From: Hyposmocoma kahamanoa
Lineage: Eukaryota; Arthropoda; Insecta; Lepidoptera; Cosmopterigidae
Direction: 5' to 3'
Assembly: GCF_003589595.1 (NCBI RefSeq)
Contig: NW_020653200.1
Coordinates: forward strand, 4,305,532-4,369,531
Length of the DNA: 64,000 nt
Shown here: positions 24,735-38,900 of the stretch, one piece after another
Layout of the letters: every line of letters begins with the position of its first letter
How positions within the stretch are numbered: the first letter of the stretch is position 1
Made by a program: the position numbers and the translations under genes
The notes under the pieces: generated by a model
What the model saw: only the letters and a program-made list of their open reading frames with translations
Databases searched by the model: none
Told to the model about the DNA's origin: nothing

Positions 24735-24968
24735 AATAAAGAAGTCACAGAAATACATTATGTAGGTACAATACAACTGTATGATAGATGAGCGTATGGC
24801 CAAAGTTATTAATAACGTAAACGTGATATGAGATTAAAGAACCAAATTATATACCATCAGTTTTAGTTAAGAAAATTTGTAGAGGTACAAAAATATAATT
24901 TATGTAAAATAATTTTCTAAGTTAGAGGATATTATTGTGTTACTGTATTTATATTACGGTATAATAAA
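24735..24968 (+). terminator. Candidate polyadenylation signals of the LRR gene
   Basis: AATAAA occurs at 24735-24740 and 24963-24968, 272 and 500 nt after the stop codon. Either could end the transcript. No repeat interrupts this stretch. Confidence 0.5.
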
Positions 24969-25429
24969 ACTTGTACACAATTCTAATGTAGTCATTCATT
25001 TAATTTCCAATCAGTATAATGAGAAAATGCCGAAAATTTCAAATTTTGGAATTGACGTAGTTAAATGTCAAATTAAATTTTGTTTTCCTGTAATTTGATG
25101 AATTGGTTGATGAGCAATAAGTAAATAGTTTGTTGTGTTTTTAGAACTAGATAAGTACCAAAATGTATGACGTTAAAATATGTACCTATGTCATTAGTTC
25201 TTTTGTTGTTTGGAATAAATATTTCTAAAAAACCTGGTTTTCATTAAGTAGCTAAGGATATAAAGTGAGAATTTATGGCGTTGGAACCAGTAACAAAGTA
25301 CCCAGGGTTTTAATTCTGACAAGGAATCTAGTTTCCATAATACATCAATGCGCGGGCGGCACAGAACCGGGAGAGTTGGTGTGCTCCAGGGGAGCTTATG
25401 TCCAGCAGCGGATGCGGGTAAGCTGAATG

Positions 25430-25545
25430 AATGGATGAATGAAATATTCTTTATTGCACATTAAAATTACAATGACAGTAATGTAAGTATCACAGAGTAA
25501 GCCAAATGTACAACAGGCGGTTATGGGGTAGGTACCTGTATAAGC
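25430..25545 (-). repeat. LINE 3' end (minus orientation)
   Basis: ATTCTTTATTGCACATT, AAAATTACAATGACAG and TGTACAACAGGCGGTTAT are the reverse complement of a 3' end common to lepidopteran LINEs (recognised from memory, family not assigned). A related but weaker stretch is at about 15360-15450. Confidence 0.5.
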
Positions 25546-25825
25546 TGATCATATGATATAATTTATAATGTCCCTAATACTTGCAATTTCATCTATCTTT
25601 GAGTGACCGTCTGTATGTATTTTCTAGTTCTTTGACTTGTTTGTTTAAATTCGCCTTGTAATGGTAGGCAAAGAGGATGTAAATACCGAAATGACAACAG
25701 ATGATTTCGGTATCCGCAAGTACAGAAATTATTTTTTTTACATCTACACAAATTTAGAAAATGTACTTCTCATAAATACTAACAATTATATAACTAACAA
25801 ACAAAAAACATTGCCTCCCACATAC

Positions 25826-25891
25826 GAGAGTGGGCCTGCTCCAACGAGTCTTTTCGATTTGTGTTTAAATTATATTATCGACTTAATTTAA
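25826..25891 (+). pseudogene. Orphan fragment resembling the zer-1 N-terminal BC-box
   Basis: The last 21 codons before a stop read ESGPAPTSLFDLCLNYIIDLI. This aligns with YDSSPDTLFDISMNYIVNNL at the start of zer-1, 1.2 kb downstream on the same strand. The match ends at a stop (TAA) and no splice donor is seen in frame. The upstream part of the frame shows no similarity and contains a small hairpin. It is best read as a decayed partial duplicate of zer-1 exon 1; an abandoned alternative first exon is also possible. The match is short, so chance is not excluded. Confidence 0.45.
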
Positions 25892-26987
25892 CGATAAAGT
25901 ACAGGAAGCGGCACGTACCAGGTAATACAGTATATATAAAATGTAACTTGCAAGAAACCACCAGTACAAAGAAAAATGACTATAATTTAAATTTATGTAA
26001 TAAAACCCACAGACCACATAAATAAGAAAACCATAGTAGTATGATATCGGTGAAGTATGCTTTAAAATTTGCGCCATTTTTTTATAACATTGATCGACCG
26101 CAGTCGTTTCGTTTTCGTCTCAAACTTCAGCGCTATACAATGTAATAGAATGAAAGAACTTCAAATATTAGATGGTCTTTTTTATTTTATTACTATAATG
26201 AAAAGCCGCGTAAATGCAATTTTGATATCAATACCATCTGAGTCACGATGTGACTGTGTTTTTAAGACGTATTTGTAACTGTGTCTGTTACAGTGGCATT
26301 TGAGAAACGTGTACTATTTTGGTTCTCCAAAATAAAATGAAATTGTATAAGACAAATGAGTTTATTATCAAACAGAACAGCCGAAATTGTTTTATCAAAA
26401 TGTTGTTTTTGTAGGAAATATTACCTTAATTTCCTAATAATTATGATGAATTCCATGACGCTTCAAAACAACATGGCAGTACAAAAAATCAATTCTATAA
26501 ACAGAAAATTGAAATTTACTAAAATAATTACCGATGATGGTCTAACGAGACCTACGGTTGGCACGCCTCAGACGCTAACTAACCACTTCTACAATATTTA
26601 TTGTTCTGCGTTATTTTCTAATATGAAAAGCTACCGCTTCTTTTATCTTTCCGACGGTGACTGTAATTCGAAAAAAAAAACCATTTTCCAAAAAGAACTA
26701 TTTCTGAACGAACGAACTACCTACATTTGTCAAGAAATTGCTGTTGCGTTGTCTTGCGTTGTGTGATTTCTATTTGCTTCCATATTTCGTGTTGCTTTAA
26801 TTTTATCGGTTTTTATTTATTCCGCTTGTAGGTACCTCCCCAAAACAGTGTTGTACGATGGTAGATTCGGAAGTGCTAGTAACTTAACGAGAACACGTTT
26901 TGGAGGACATAAGTTAAAGAAAATGATATCATTGCAGTTCTTGTCCACAAAGACGTCTTGAACAGAAAGTGCGCGATTACGAACAGA

Positions 26988-29900
26988 ATGTCGTCCGATC
27001 AGGAAATGTTTTCTTTGTATGATAGTTCTCCGGATACTCTATTTGATATATCCATGAACTACATTGTGAACAATTTGAACATTATTACGAAACTTGACCC
27101 CACCAGTCGCTGGCGTAAGCTCAAAGACGATGTCATTCTGCCAGGTGAAATATGTGAAAGGTTTTTACAAGCATACCAGAAGAATAATCGTGTGAACGAC
27201 AATATTGCTAACTTGTTCCGCGACCAAATGCGCACGAGGCTCACCAGTGTGAAGCTCCGCAACTCGCGTATTACAGACGAGGGGTTGCGCTGTCTTATGG
27301 AGCACAAGCCCTTCGAAGTGGAGTTAGTGCAATGCGAGTACGTCTCACAAGCCTCATTAGATGTAATCAACAGTAATAGCCAAAATCTAATATCACTTAA
27401 GTTTGGTACCAACACATACATTCTATCGCCAGATGAAAATGTCTTTAGACAGAAAGGATGCATAATAGACGCTCCCAAATTAAAAAAGCTTACTATTCGC
27501 CGAGGACTGTACATATTCCCTTTGCTGCTGCTGAAACCTTTGACTCAGCTTACTCACTTGGATCTCTCTGAATGTACATCTGCTGGCTCGATCTGGGCAT
27601 TGAATGAGCTAAAAAACCTGGTATCCCTAATTCTACATGGAGTACAATGGTCCAAAGATGTGATAGATTGGATAGCAAGCTTGCACTCATTGCGACATTT
27701 GGATATATCACAGTCTAGTGAGAGATATGGCAAATATACAAATCCAAATGAGGTCTTGACAAAACTAGTTACCAGCTTACCACAGTTGGTGTCATTAGAT
27801 ATTTCAGGGACAAATCTGGCTGGAACTGGGGCAGCAGTATCTAATCTGGAAGAAGCTGCATTTTCTGGTGATACAGAAATGCAAGTGCGCTGTGATATAC
27901 CAGGGCTTGTAAGTCGAGTGAACAACCCTTTAGAGTTCCTTGGATTGTATGGCACGCATCACGGAGCTTGCAAGAGACATGACATACCGGCCAAAGTGGT
28001 AAGTTGTACTTTACTTTACCTTAATACTTACACAAGGAAGCAGCATTTTTGTTGCATGAAATATTATTACTACTAGTAGACATATTTGGAGCGCTGATTT
28101 CAGGTCTGACAGATCTACTGTACTTTAGTTTACCCAGAAGCTACAGTAGCATATTCTTTGACTTTACTTGAATTTGCAATTGGTGCAAGAGTGGCCTCAT
28201 TCAGGGCCTATGCAGCGTCTCATCACAGCGACTATTGACTGGTGTATTGTAATCACCACTAATTACAGTTCAAAGCTAAGACCAGAAGGAAGAACTGAAG
28301 GACTTTCTTCGCTCATGTCCTCTATTTGTGACCTGTACCTTTCCAGTATGGAATTTTTTACACCCATGAGATGAAACTCCTGTTTATCTCCGGCCCTCCG
28401 CCACAGGAGTTTCATCTGCCTCATGACAAAATCTACGGTCTTTATCATCTCTCTACCCAATATTTGACATTTGCTTGTTCAAGCTACAATGCCCTGTTAA
28501 GACTCTATAGTGAGCATTCTGATGCCATTCCTGTCCACTGGTGACTTGAAATAATCAATTCTTATTTTTCCTGTTTCAAAACTGCCATCGGCTTGTAAAA
28601 GCCATAATCAGATGGGTTTTCTTAATCACTATGAAAGGAGTTGCTCCTATGAGCAGCATGCCTTGTCATAGTGGTGTAGTGATGTTCACGTTAATTGTGT
28701 CAAACACATTGGGTTTTGTGAATGAATGTAACAGGTTTTTTGATTAAGGGTCAGGTTTTATATTTTTTGCTGTAGTCCTTCGTGTCTTTGACAGTAGTAG
28801 TCCATATTTAAATATTCATGGAACTTAGTATTTCTTGTAAACCTTGTTTCAAAATGTCTACAGTACCTCGATGTTTGAGTCACTAGCTATCTACTTCTGA
28901 TGCACAAGTAAATTGCACAAGTTATTTCTACAGACTCATAATTATTGTGTAACTATTTTGAACTGATTGAAAAGGATAATAAGACTTAAAGTTACTTGTT
29001 TTATCAGTTATTGCCACAATTCAATGTAGACATTGCCTTGCTTGTATTTTTAAAGTAGATAATATCAATTTATCTTTATAATTTATTACTAGATCTCTGG
29101 AGATGCAAATGAGGAGCAGATACTGACAGCGGCTACAACCTACATGGAACGTCCACTGATTCTCACTCGGGTCCTGAATGATCTCTACTATTTGTTCCGT
29201 TATGAAAACAATGCGTACATTGGCAGAGCTCTTTCTATTGTGCTTGATGCTATGTATCAACATGTATCTGAAAAACATATTCAAATATCTGGGAGGTAAT
29301 TATAAACATTTGTATGAATTATTGTAAATTATGTGATTCTGACTATGAGGCTTTAAAATCCCATAAATTTTTAATATTTAAAACAGTCCTTAGTGTTGTC
29401 CAGTATCATTGCGTATACCTCAGTTTTATTTTTGGATTTTTATTATTATTTCAGACTTGAACTTATTCACACTAGATAGGTAACTCAGATAATCATCATC
29501 CCGTCAAAAGATGTTATAAAAAAAAAGAATAATGACACAACTAATTTATTTCTATTTTATCACCATATGGCTGCCACAACCTTACTGTAACATGGCCTCT
29601 GCTGACACCAAAGTGACTCTTTCTTTATTGCATGTGGGTCACATTGTTTAATAACAAGCCTTTTGTCTTCAGTGCTACACTTTTCTATATAGTGAAAGGC
29701 AAGGAAAAAGCTCGTATTGGCATTACATTGAAGCGGCGTATCATCACTGCTCTGCTGGACGGCATGGATGGCCACCTCGGCGACGACACTATGATGCGGA
29801 ACGGATGTCTCACATTGTGCCAGTTCAAAATACCTACTGATGTGGTAAGTACAAATACAGCATAACAAGTTTATTTGTATATAGATTAGAAGTTCTATTA

Positions 29901-32900
29901 CATGTATACTGTCATTGACTTCCACATATAGCCAGCATACATATAATTCGGCTTCATTTGGTTTAAATGTTTAAATTAAATTTAAAAAACCTTTAGCTTC
30001 ATACTAAATCGACGTATGCTATGAGTTTTAACGCGCCTTAACATTAAAGCGCCGTTCGTTTATTTCAGCTTTTCGAGTATGAGCGTGTGGTGCAAATACT
30101 GCTAAATGGTGTTGCTGATGTACATCAAGAAGGTTTCGTGCAACGCATCGCTATCTATCTGTTAAACTCCCTTGCTTGTCAGGTGGACGGTAAACAGAAA
30201 CGATTCCTTGGAAATCATGGCGCTATAGCTGTAAGTTATAAATAATATGTATGTGTATTTGTGACCAGCAATAACTCTGTTGTCTTGCCTTATATCCCCC
30301 TTAGTTCGCAAAGTGAACGCGCATTGTCCGAATCAATAATTCTGCAAAGTGCCTCTGATAAAAATATTCATTCTGTAATGAAAAATACTAATAGTGTGCT
30401 TTTATTGTAACTTTTGGCAACTTGCCACAATACGTTGTTTCTTTAAATGAGTTCCCCTCACTCTTAAGCTTTACTTTAAATCATTTCACCCTAAACATTC
30501 TATAATATTTTTGCAACGCGAAGTATTCTATTTTTATTCTCTTCTGTTAATAATAATTTTAGATCGATTGTCTTCGTTTTTGTTAGTGTTGTTGTTGTTT
30601 TTCTACTAACTAAATTACATAAATTTTCTGAATAACTACTTAATTAATGTATACTTACCTATTTGTTAGGTTGCAATGAACTTGTTAGGCGCATGCTGCT
30701 AAGTGATTATTGCTCAGCGATCGCTTTCACAATGCTCTATTGTGTCCACTACCACTGCTTCTATTTACTATTTCATGCTTCAATAAATTTGATGAACCTA
30801 ACCTACCTAATAAGACCCAATAAGAAAGCATCCTGTCTAATCCTGGATATTAAAGTAAAAAATAAATGTTATTTTTTTTCATTAAACTGTGGTTTATTGC
30901 AAAATCATAGTCTAATAACACAAATTATGTAACTCCATACAAACATAACAGGGCGGCTTGTGTGTGGACGCGTCTGCTGTGCGCCGTGCATACGCCCCCA
31001 TTCGCGTTATCTCGCACTCGTGCACTCGCATTGCACGGCCTGAGCCAGCATAGCATGTGCCAATAATTATAGAACTGAAACAATTGAAATTGAAAAATTA
31101 CATCAATTAAATTAAAATTTTACTGGGTTTTTGGTTGTTTGAACAAGTGTTCTCAAATTCGGAATTGTTCGGCATTTTATTTCTATTTCATAATTATACT
31201 CCCATAATCGAGACACCAATTCGTAATTCTGGTTGAATTTATAAATATGTAAGTTTTGACAAAGGTTATTTTTAATATAGCAAGAGAATACTATGACTCA
31301 TACTTCTAATTATGTTTGCAATTAAAATAATGAGACTGTTAACGGGCGAGTGAACAGTTATCAGTAAATATAATTAGTTTACTGTAACAAATTATATTAA
31401 CAGGTAAATATTTAAATGGAAATTATATAAATAGATAAAAAGACAATACTCTGGCGGCCCGCTGATAGCGGCTGAGAAAGGTTTGAATTGTTCGTCGCTG
31501 TCAGCGAGCCACTGCTCCACTCAGTGGCTAATAGTGACAACCCACCACTTCGAGTGACGTGTAGGCATTGATCCGTCAAATGGGAGTTGCACTACTTGTT
31601 TTGTTATACTATGGCAAATCATAGGTTCGTTCAGCTCTTTACATACACGAGATCTTTGTGTACTCCAGTAACTGGCACATGGGACTTGTCAACTTATGTC
31701 TCAGGGTGACGGTCGCAGTGGCAGTGCCCCTAATGTCTTTGCGATTTAAAGCTGTTTAATTTAAAGCTCTGAGTATCACTGCAACTGTTCCGAGTATAAC
31801 TACCTCTGTGGCCGAACGGTTACCATGCCGGATTGCCACGCAGATATCCCACGTTCGATTTCCGGGCCGGGATAAATATTTGTATGGTCTACATTTATTT
31901 CTCTCGTGTAATTTGTGATTGTCTATGTGTGTGTCCATGGCACCCGCCACATAGGGTTTCCCTAGTCCGGGACTATGTTAAGTGTGTGCGTTATTATTAT
32001 TAACTGCTATGGATAGGCGTGTCGCTTACATAAAAAAAAAAGGTGTAATTAGAAAAGAACGGCCACGAAGAACATTCTCACATCAAACTGTAAGTGTTCT
32101 TAAAAGAGCTGGGGTGCGTAATGAGAACAATAAGGCCTGTAAGAAAATACTGATGACTGTATGTGAGGGAAGAGAGGTTTTTAATTAAGGATCGTGCAAG
32201 TGCCGATCGACAGATCTGCCTACGGGAATCTGCGGACGTGAGTATATAATAAAAATTAAAAACTCCTTTGACGATACTCTTTTAATTGTACTTTGCTTTT
32301 TGTCTGAGGCATTAAATATGCTTTGTTCGAAGCATAAAGTGAACATTATGGTAAATACGACGTATTGTTTGTGAATGACGGTTGCAGGGACCGCATTGTC
32401 TGTCACATGCAATAAAAATAAAAAGAAAACCTAACCGCCACTTTGTAGCTATTCTTGCATTCTACCATGCTTAATAATGCACACACTCAATATAGCCCCG
32501 CACTAAGGAAACCGGGTATCGCGGGTGCCATCCACACACACATAGACACCTACAATTACTCCCAACCTCACAAGAGAAATAAATGTATCGAAACGAACCC
32601 GAGACGTCTGCGTGCCAGTACAACATGGTAAACGTTCGACCACGGAAGCAGTTAAAAATGTCGTTATGTCAAAAAGTGACCTCTTTTACAAAAAAAATCA
32701 AATAAATGTAAATGTAGACAAAATACCACGTGGTTACATCGTTAGAATCTGTATAAAATGCACAGTTTCTCGGCTATAGATGCACCTTTCTGTAGTACAT
32801 TTTATTATGGTAAGATTTTCTTGAAAACAGTTTTGTGAACAGAAAATAGTTAACTAAAAACCTATGTGCAATTGACATATGCGAGCTCATTTTATGAATT

Positions 32901-35900
32901 CTGTCGAAAAGTACGCGTATCTAAGAAAAAAAGCCAAAAAAAAATCACTTCAAAATTTCTTGTGGAAATTTTTTTGGAATTTTTTAAGGGGTGCACTTAG
33001 TGCTTTTCCCAAAAAACACAAAAAGTTGAATAAGTTTTGATCCCTCAATTTCTGGACCCCGAAGTAGTAGTCAAATCGATTGAAAATACTTACTTTAGAT
33101 TGTACCTCCTCATTTCGTTTTGACCATCACTTCTGGGCCACCCAGTACACAATTACCTGATAAAATATTCAACGTATAGACAATCACCTTTTTCTCTAAT
33201 TATGGCGCTTGTCCAGTTTTATTGTCAACCAGCGAGACATGTGCACACGCCAGCTCACCATGCTGCACATCATGCTGCACATTGACGTATCTTGTTCCGT
33301 TGCACTGGAGGCGATTTTCGAACAAAAATGTGCAGTATGATATGCCGTTGTCCGTACATTAAAGACGAGTATACATAAGTACACGTACCCAATAAAATAT
33401 TCAACATACAATCGGTAGTAGTTCTTACTAGTATTTATGTGGTCTGTGAGTTCTACGCTGTTCCTAGTGGGCAAATTTAAAAAGATTAACCTGGCCTGGA
33501 GTTACGCAGCCTTGACCTAGATCGATGCTCACATGACGATGGAACATGTAGTTAGTTTTAAACGGCAGCATTGTTCGATGCAGCTGGTTGGTTTCTGGGT
33601 GCTGCAATTATTTGTATGTGAAAATGAACAATGGGTTATGATGAAACGGAGCGCTGCGAAGTGTGCTTTACATTTAAATTCTGATCTGTCTAGGACGCAA
33701 GGCGACTTGTAAATCTGATGCACTTTATTACACTGCAATCGTTTGCTATAGCGATGAAGGAAAATCATAAGTAACCTGTGAAACAATGCAATGCAAAGCT
33801 CGAAGACATGTGAAAATCCCTAACCACAATGTAGCAGGCTAAGTAGTTGTAATGTTTGGTTGATATATCGTATATGAAATAAATTCTGTCGTAACCCGAA
33901 ACTGAATGTATCTTATTGCGAATAATGAGATTTAATATAAATAAATATAAACAATTATTAGACAACATCACATAGGTTGCTCTGATCCAAAAGTAAGTTA
34001 ACTAAAGCACTCGTGTTATGGAAATATGAAACAACGATTGTACCACACCCGAGACAATATTGAAAAGTTAGTTTTCTACATTGACCCGGCCGAAGATCGA
34101 TCTTCCGAGGTCTGAAGTCCCGGGTTCGAACCCGGGACCTCGGAGGTGGTCGTATTATTTTTATTTATACATAATATGGATTTGTCCATTTATAAATGAG
34201 AATATAAATTTGTTGGTCCCATTCAGTAATTTTGAAATCATGTTTTCACAATTCCACCATTTTTGAGTTACAATAGTATTTTTTATGTGCGATATGTCCC
34301 TTAAATAGCTAAGTTTGCAACGATCATGTTTCAATGTCGGAAAATCCATTACTATGGACCGCCACCGCGTAGCGAGCTATATGATGCTTTAATAAGTCGT
34401 TGTTAGACGAATGTTGAGAAATTGTAGCCTCATTAAGAAAACGCTCGTTTTACATTGTTAAGTCTTTTCTCGAACGCGCAGTTTAATTACAGAAATAGAT
34501 AAATCTAAGAAGTACTTGCAAGTAGCAGAATATTAAACCCTATTATTCCCATGATAAATTGTCTAGTGTGGTGGGCAAATCCAGTGGATCTTGTCCTACC
34601 AACGACCCGTGCCAAACAGCGGGCTCTTACAAGTGACAGATAACGAATAAGTTAAACTAATATTACATTGAACATTCTGAAGTCGCCGCGACGCTAAAGT
34701 GTTATTGATTTTGTGACATGTACGCGTAATTAATAATAAATTGCCTTCTTAAGGCGGAAAATAGATAATTATAATACTCTGCTTTCCGGTTTTCTTGAAT
34801 ATTTAATTGCCATTTGTTATATATTTGTCGCATTGTGAAAACCGAAAAGATGGTGTGCACGCGAATGCAGGAGTTAAATTTCGTATCATGTAATAGTAAT
34901 GTAATAGTATTATAATGAAATGATCCTCACAAGACAATGACTCTTTTTTGAGTTAGTATTAAAATGATTAATTCATTTTTATAAACTGCTCACGCTTGAC
35001 TAAGAAATCGAGTATTCTAAAATTGTTTTCACAAAAAAATAAATGGTTCCTAAGTGTCCCAGTCCCAAAAAAAACTGTATAATGTATAAAACATTTAAAA
35101 TACGTCTCGGAAAATACAATTTATAGTTTAGTTCATCTTTCCGCATAGTTTCCGCAAATTATTTATGACTTATTCCAATCAGTCTGTCTTTGCAACGTGT
35201 CACTTTCCACTGCAATAGACAGAATAATTTTCTAAGAAATTGTATTGTCCATGTAATTTACTTTAATATCCCTCCATTGACTTAGTTTTACTACACGCTA
35301 TTGATTTTTTTTTTATATTATGTAGGCAGCAATTACTGTGGTTTGAAAATAGCGGCTTTAAAAAATTTAACCTAATATCGAATTCATATTTACTTGAGAT
35401 TTTCCTTAAGGTGAAAATGAATTCATTTACTTAACGTAAGATAACTTTGAACTACTGTCCTTTACTTGGACAAGGCAAAAGTAAAGACCGCGTGTTATAG
35501 ATACATTAATAGAACGTTAAAAGATTTGGACCTTTTAGAGTATGTTCATCGCTAGAAGTATCCATTTTTTTATTGTATATACAATATATAAACTATTACG
35601 GACATTATGATAAACTACACACATGCATGCGAGTTAACGAGGACTTGCATTTTTAGATCCAATTTTTCTCTGATTGAACAAAAGTATATTCCCGTTAGCT
35701 CTGTAAGTCGACTTGTGCAGATTATTTAAGCAGATCGTGTGACGTCCTTTTTTAAACTGCGGTTGCTTATTGTTGATATGTTCTTTATGAGCAATTGTTT
35801 ATTGAAACTGGACTTAATATCTGATATTTATTATTTGTGTCAGCATATTTAGCTTAAGCGAATTAGCCATTACATTCATTATTAGGGACTAATGTTAGCG

Positions 35901-38900
35901 GTGACATGTTTTTTTTTTCTTTTGGTAGAACTGTTTCTCGTTGACGAGATTGTTTTTTTATTTGTCTCCATTACACACGCCTGTGTTTCATGAGTTACTT
36001 CCACTCTGGCTAGCAAAAGTATCGAATCTAAGCCGGGGTAGAAGGCTTTGTGAAGTCCAGCCCTAACTTGAAAATATTTTAAACAAACTTTCGAACATAG
36101 TCGGACTTTAATATCGATGCCTTACTTTCTCAAACTCGTATCTTATAAAGAGTTAATTCGGGAGATGGCAAAACTTTCTATTTATTTTGTATTTCTTATC
36201 AACGGGGTTTATTTAAATGCATTACTTTAAGAATAGGTAGTAAGCCAGCGTGCGAATATGAAGGAAATGCGATGTGAAATCATCCTGCAAAATTTGTATA
36301 CACATACAATCCATTTTCATACACTGCATTTCAGTAACTTTGTGCTTTAAGATACGAGTTTGAGAAAGTAAGTCGACGATATGGTTTTATTATTCGGAAG
36401 CGTAGACCTTATTTTCCTTATTCATTCATTCACACTTGAAAAGTCATAATCCACGATAGTGGCCTGTTGCGGAGGTTTGCTTTATACTCTTTGCTTTTTT
36501 ATAAGATAATAACATTTCAAAGAATTCTTAGTATAATAACATTGTAATTGTTATTCTCGTTTGTCACTGACTATTCTTTGTTGCTGGTACGTTACGTTTG
36601 TTGTTATTGTATAGTTGTTTTTAAATAGGGTCTTTTAATGGTTTCAGAAAATGCTTAATCTGATATCGGACCGACTTGAGCGGCAGTTGTGCGATGACGT
36701 GCTTGAGGTCGCCTGGTCGACCATGTGGAACGTCACCGACGAAACTCCACAGAATTGCCAAAGATTTCTTGAGAACCGCGGCATGAAACACTTCCTAGCA
36801 TGCCTCAAGGTAACATTTAGCTCGTAATTTATTTAACCCGTTCAAGAATAGTACTTACATAGTATCGTGCACAATGCATGTCGTCCGGGATAACTGCAAA
36901 TTCGCGTATTGGTAAAAGACGCGTATCTGCACTAAACCAAACACGGGAAAGCGATTTTAACGTTATTACTTTGTTATTTCCATTGCTACGACTTTCATAG
37001 TAAGCATTAACTTATGTTGTCTACGGACTGATAACAACAGATTCCTGTATATTCCTATAGATTTTATTTGGCCACTAATTTACCGGAATGGAAACTCATA
37101 ATCAAATGCTAGTTACGCGTAATTGCACTATCCCCGACGATATATCAATTTAATATAAAATTTTCAATGTAAATCATTGACTTTTGTGAGAACGTTGTTG
37201 ATACTTCTCTACGGAGAAGCAATAGGCGGCAACTACTCAGAAAATTTGGAAATCACACTGTAAGCCCGTAGTTGACTTTTTTTTGAGATCTATGTACCCC
37301 GTATTGTCATGTTCTGTTACTGTCCATGAACGGTTTAAAGCACACAGGTAAATTTACTTGGATTCGTTAAGACTGTAATTTTTCTGATTAACAGAAAATC
37401 GATTATTGATTATTATGCTTCACCTGTAATAGAAAAACTATACTTCTGCTTATATTTTTTTTATCAGACATAATTATCATCTATTCGTTACATCGAGAAC
37501 TCGATGATTCGTTATTATATCTTCTTAATCTTGTAATGGTTTAATTGTAAACTTACAATAAAATAATTCCAGACAAATACTACCTGTTAGATGTACTTCA
37601 TGCACTTTAGGTGAATCTGAGTGTTTAAAAATACTTTAGGCATTTTTGAAGACAAAGGACGAACGGACAAAACGAAGACACTAACTGCCGTGAATTCAAT
37701 CGCTAGAATTGACGCCATTGCGTGTGCACCTTCTGCCTGTGGGGAAAGCCTCTAGAAGGGAAACATTTTGATGACTGCTCGACGAGTGAAGTTGAAATAT
37801 GTTATTACTTCATCAAATCATACATTAGAAATGATTTTCTTTTGGATCTACACCGAGTATACTTTTTCAAACGAACCGTCTATTGTAACCACGTTGTGGC
37901 CTAGCCTTAGTCCTAAAGGAAAGTCTTGGTCCACATAAATTATTTATAAATAGTAATGAAAAGCTCAAAAGAGCCTACTTGCGTATGTCTATATGATTAA
38001 ACAGTGACTCACGTGACGTTAGAGTTCTACGTGGGGGTGGTTTATGAGCACGTACTCTGGTTTTGAGAAATTTGATGAGAGTGATGACTGAACGAACCTA
38101 CGTAAGAAAAGTGAAGGAATAGGGAATTCGAGAACGATTCATAATTTTATAATTTTTTTTTTTATAAAGAAAACTGACCTGGAAAGTTTTTTTTTTATAA
38201 CATCAAGTGACGGGACGATCAAGTCGTGCGTCTGATGGTAAGCTACACGCCTGTCCATAACAATTGCAGTGCCGCTCAGAGCTTTAAATTGCAAAGATCT
38301 GAAGGGCACTACCACTGCGTCCGTCAGTAGCCGACCGAGACATAAGTTGACAAGTCCCAAGTGCCTGTAATTTCACCAGCACCTTACCCTTCAAAACCGA
38401 AACACAGTAATGGTGACATTACTGCTTGGCGGCAGAAATAGATAAGGTGGCAATACTACCCTGGACGATCTCTTTCACGAGCAGCTCTACTGCTACTAAA
38501 AGTTCATGGAATTGCATCTATTTGCCAAGTTTTATTGAAATCGGTTACCGGAAAATGCGCGAAGGATTCATCCCCTAGTTTGCCAACCGTAGAGGTGGAA
38601 TATTTTATTATTATCAAATTTAAATGATACCAATACTGGGTACCTCAGTTCTATCCAACAAAAAAAAAAAATCATCAAAGTCGGTTCACAAATGACAGCC
38701 GGAGTTATAGCATAGCATACATACAAAAAAAGGCCAGGAACCAGGACAGAGGGTGATAAAAAGGTAAACAGCGGGATCTGTTTAGACCCCGAAACGATGC
38801 TTGGTTTGTTTGGAAAATCAAATATACGCGACTTAGATCCTAAAAAATTGTCTCATTTCCTCTATACACACTAGTCATTGGACATCTTTGCCAACCGCCA

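Larger units (their letters stand above)
24969..26987. other. Spacer between LRR gene and zer-1, including presumed zer-1 promoter
   Basis: The spacer holds a LINE tail (25430-25545) and the zer-1-like fragment (25826-25891). The remainder is AT-rich with no supported gene. The last 200 bp before 26988 is the presumed zer-1 promoter and leader; no TATA box was recognised. Confidence 0.45.
30231..36647. other. zer-1 intron 4 (6.4 kb)
   Basis: The intron runs from GTAAGT to TTTCAG. It contains a CpG-rich patch at 30950-31060, repeat A split by a SINE (31672-32041), a second SINE B in minus orientation (32466-32655), a family H repeat (33285-33365), SINE C (33975-34155) and a 25 bp inverted-repeat MITE (36121-36372). 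Between 34350 and 36110 I see only AT-rich DNA. Confidence 0.7.

Noticed and set aside
26356..26766. 136-codon frame upstream of zer-1
   Set aside because: No domain, AT-driven composition (long Lys/Asn runs) and no splice link to zer-1.
28168..28460. Frames on both strands in zer-1 intron 1
   Set aside because: They lie between well-defined zer-1 exons whose junction reconstitutes the conserved protein without them.
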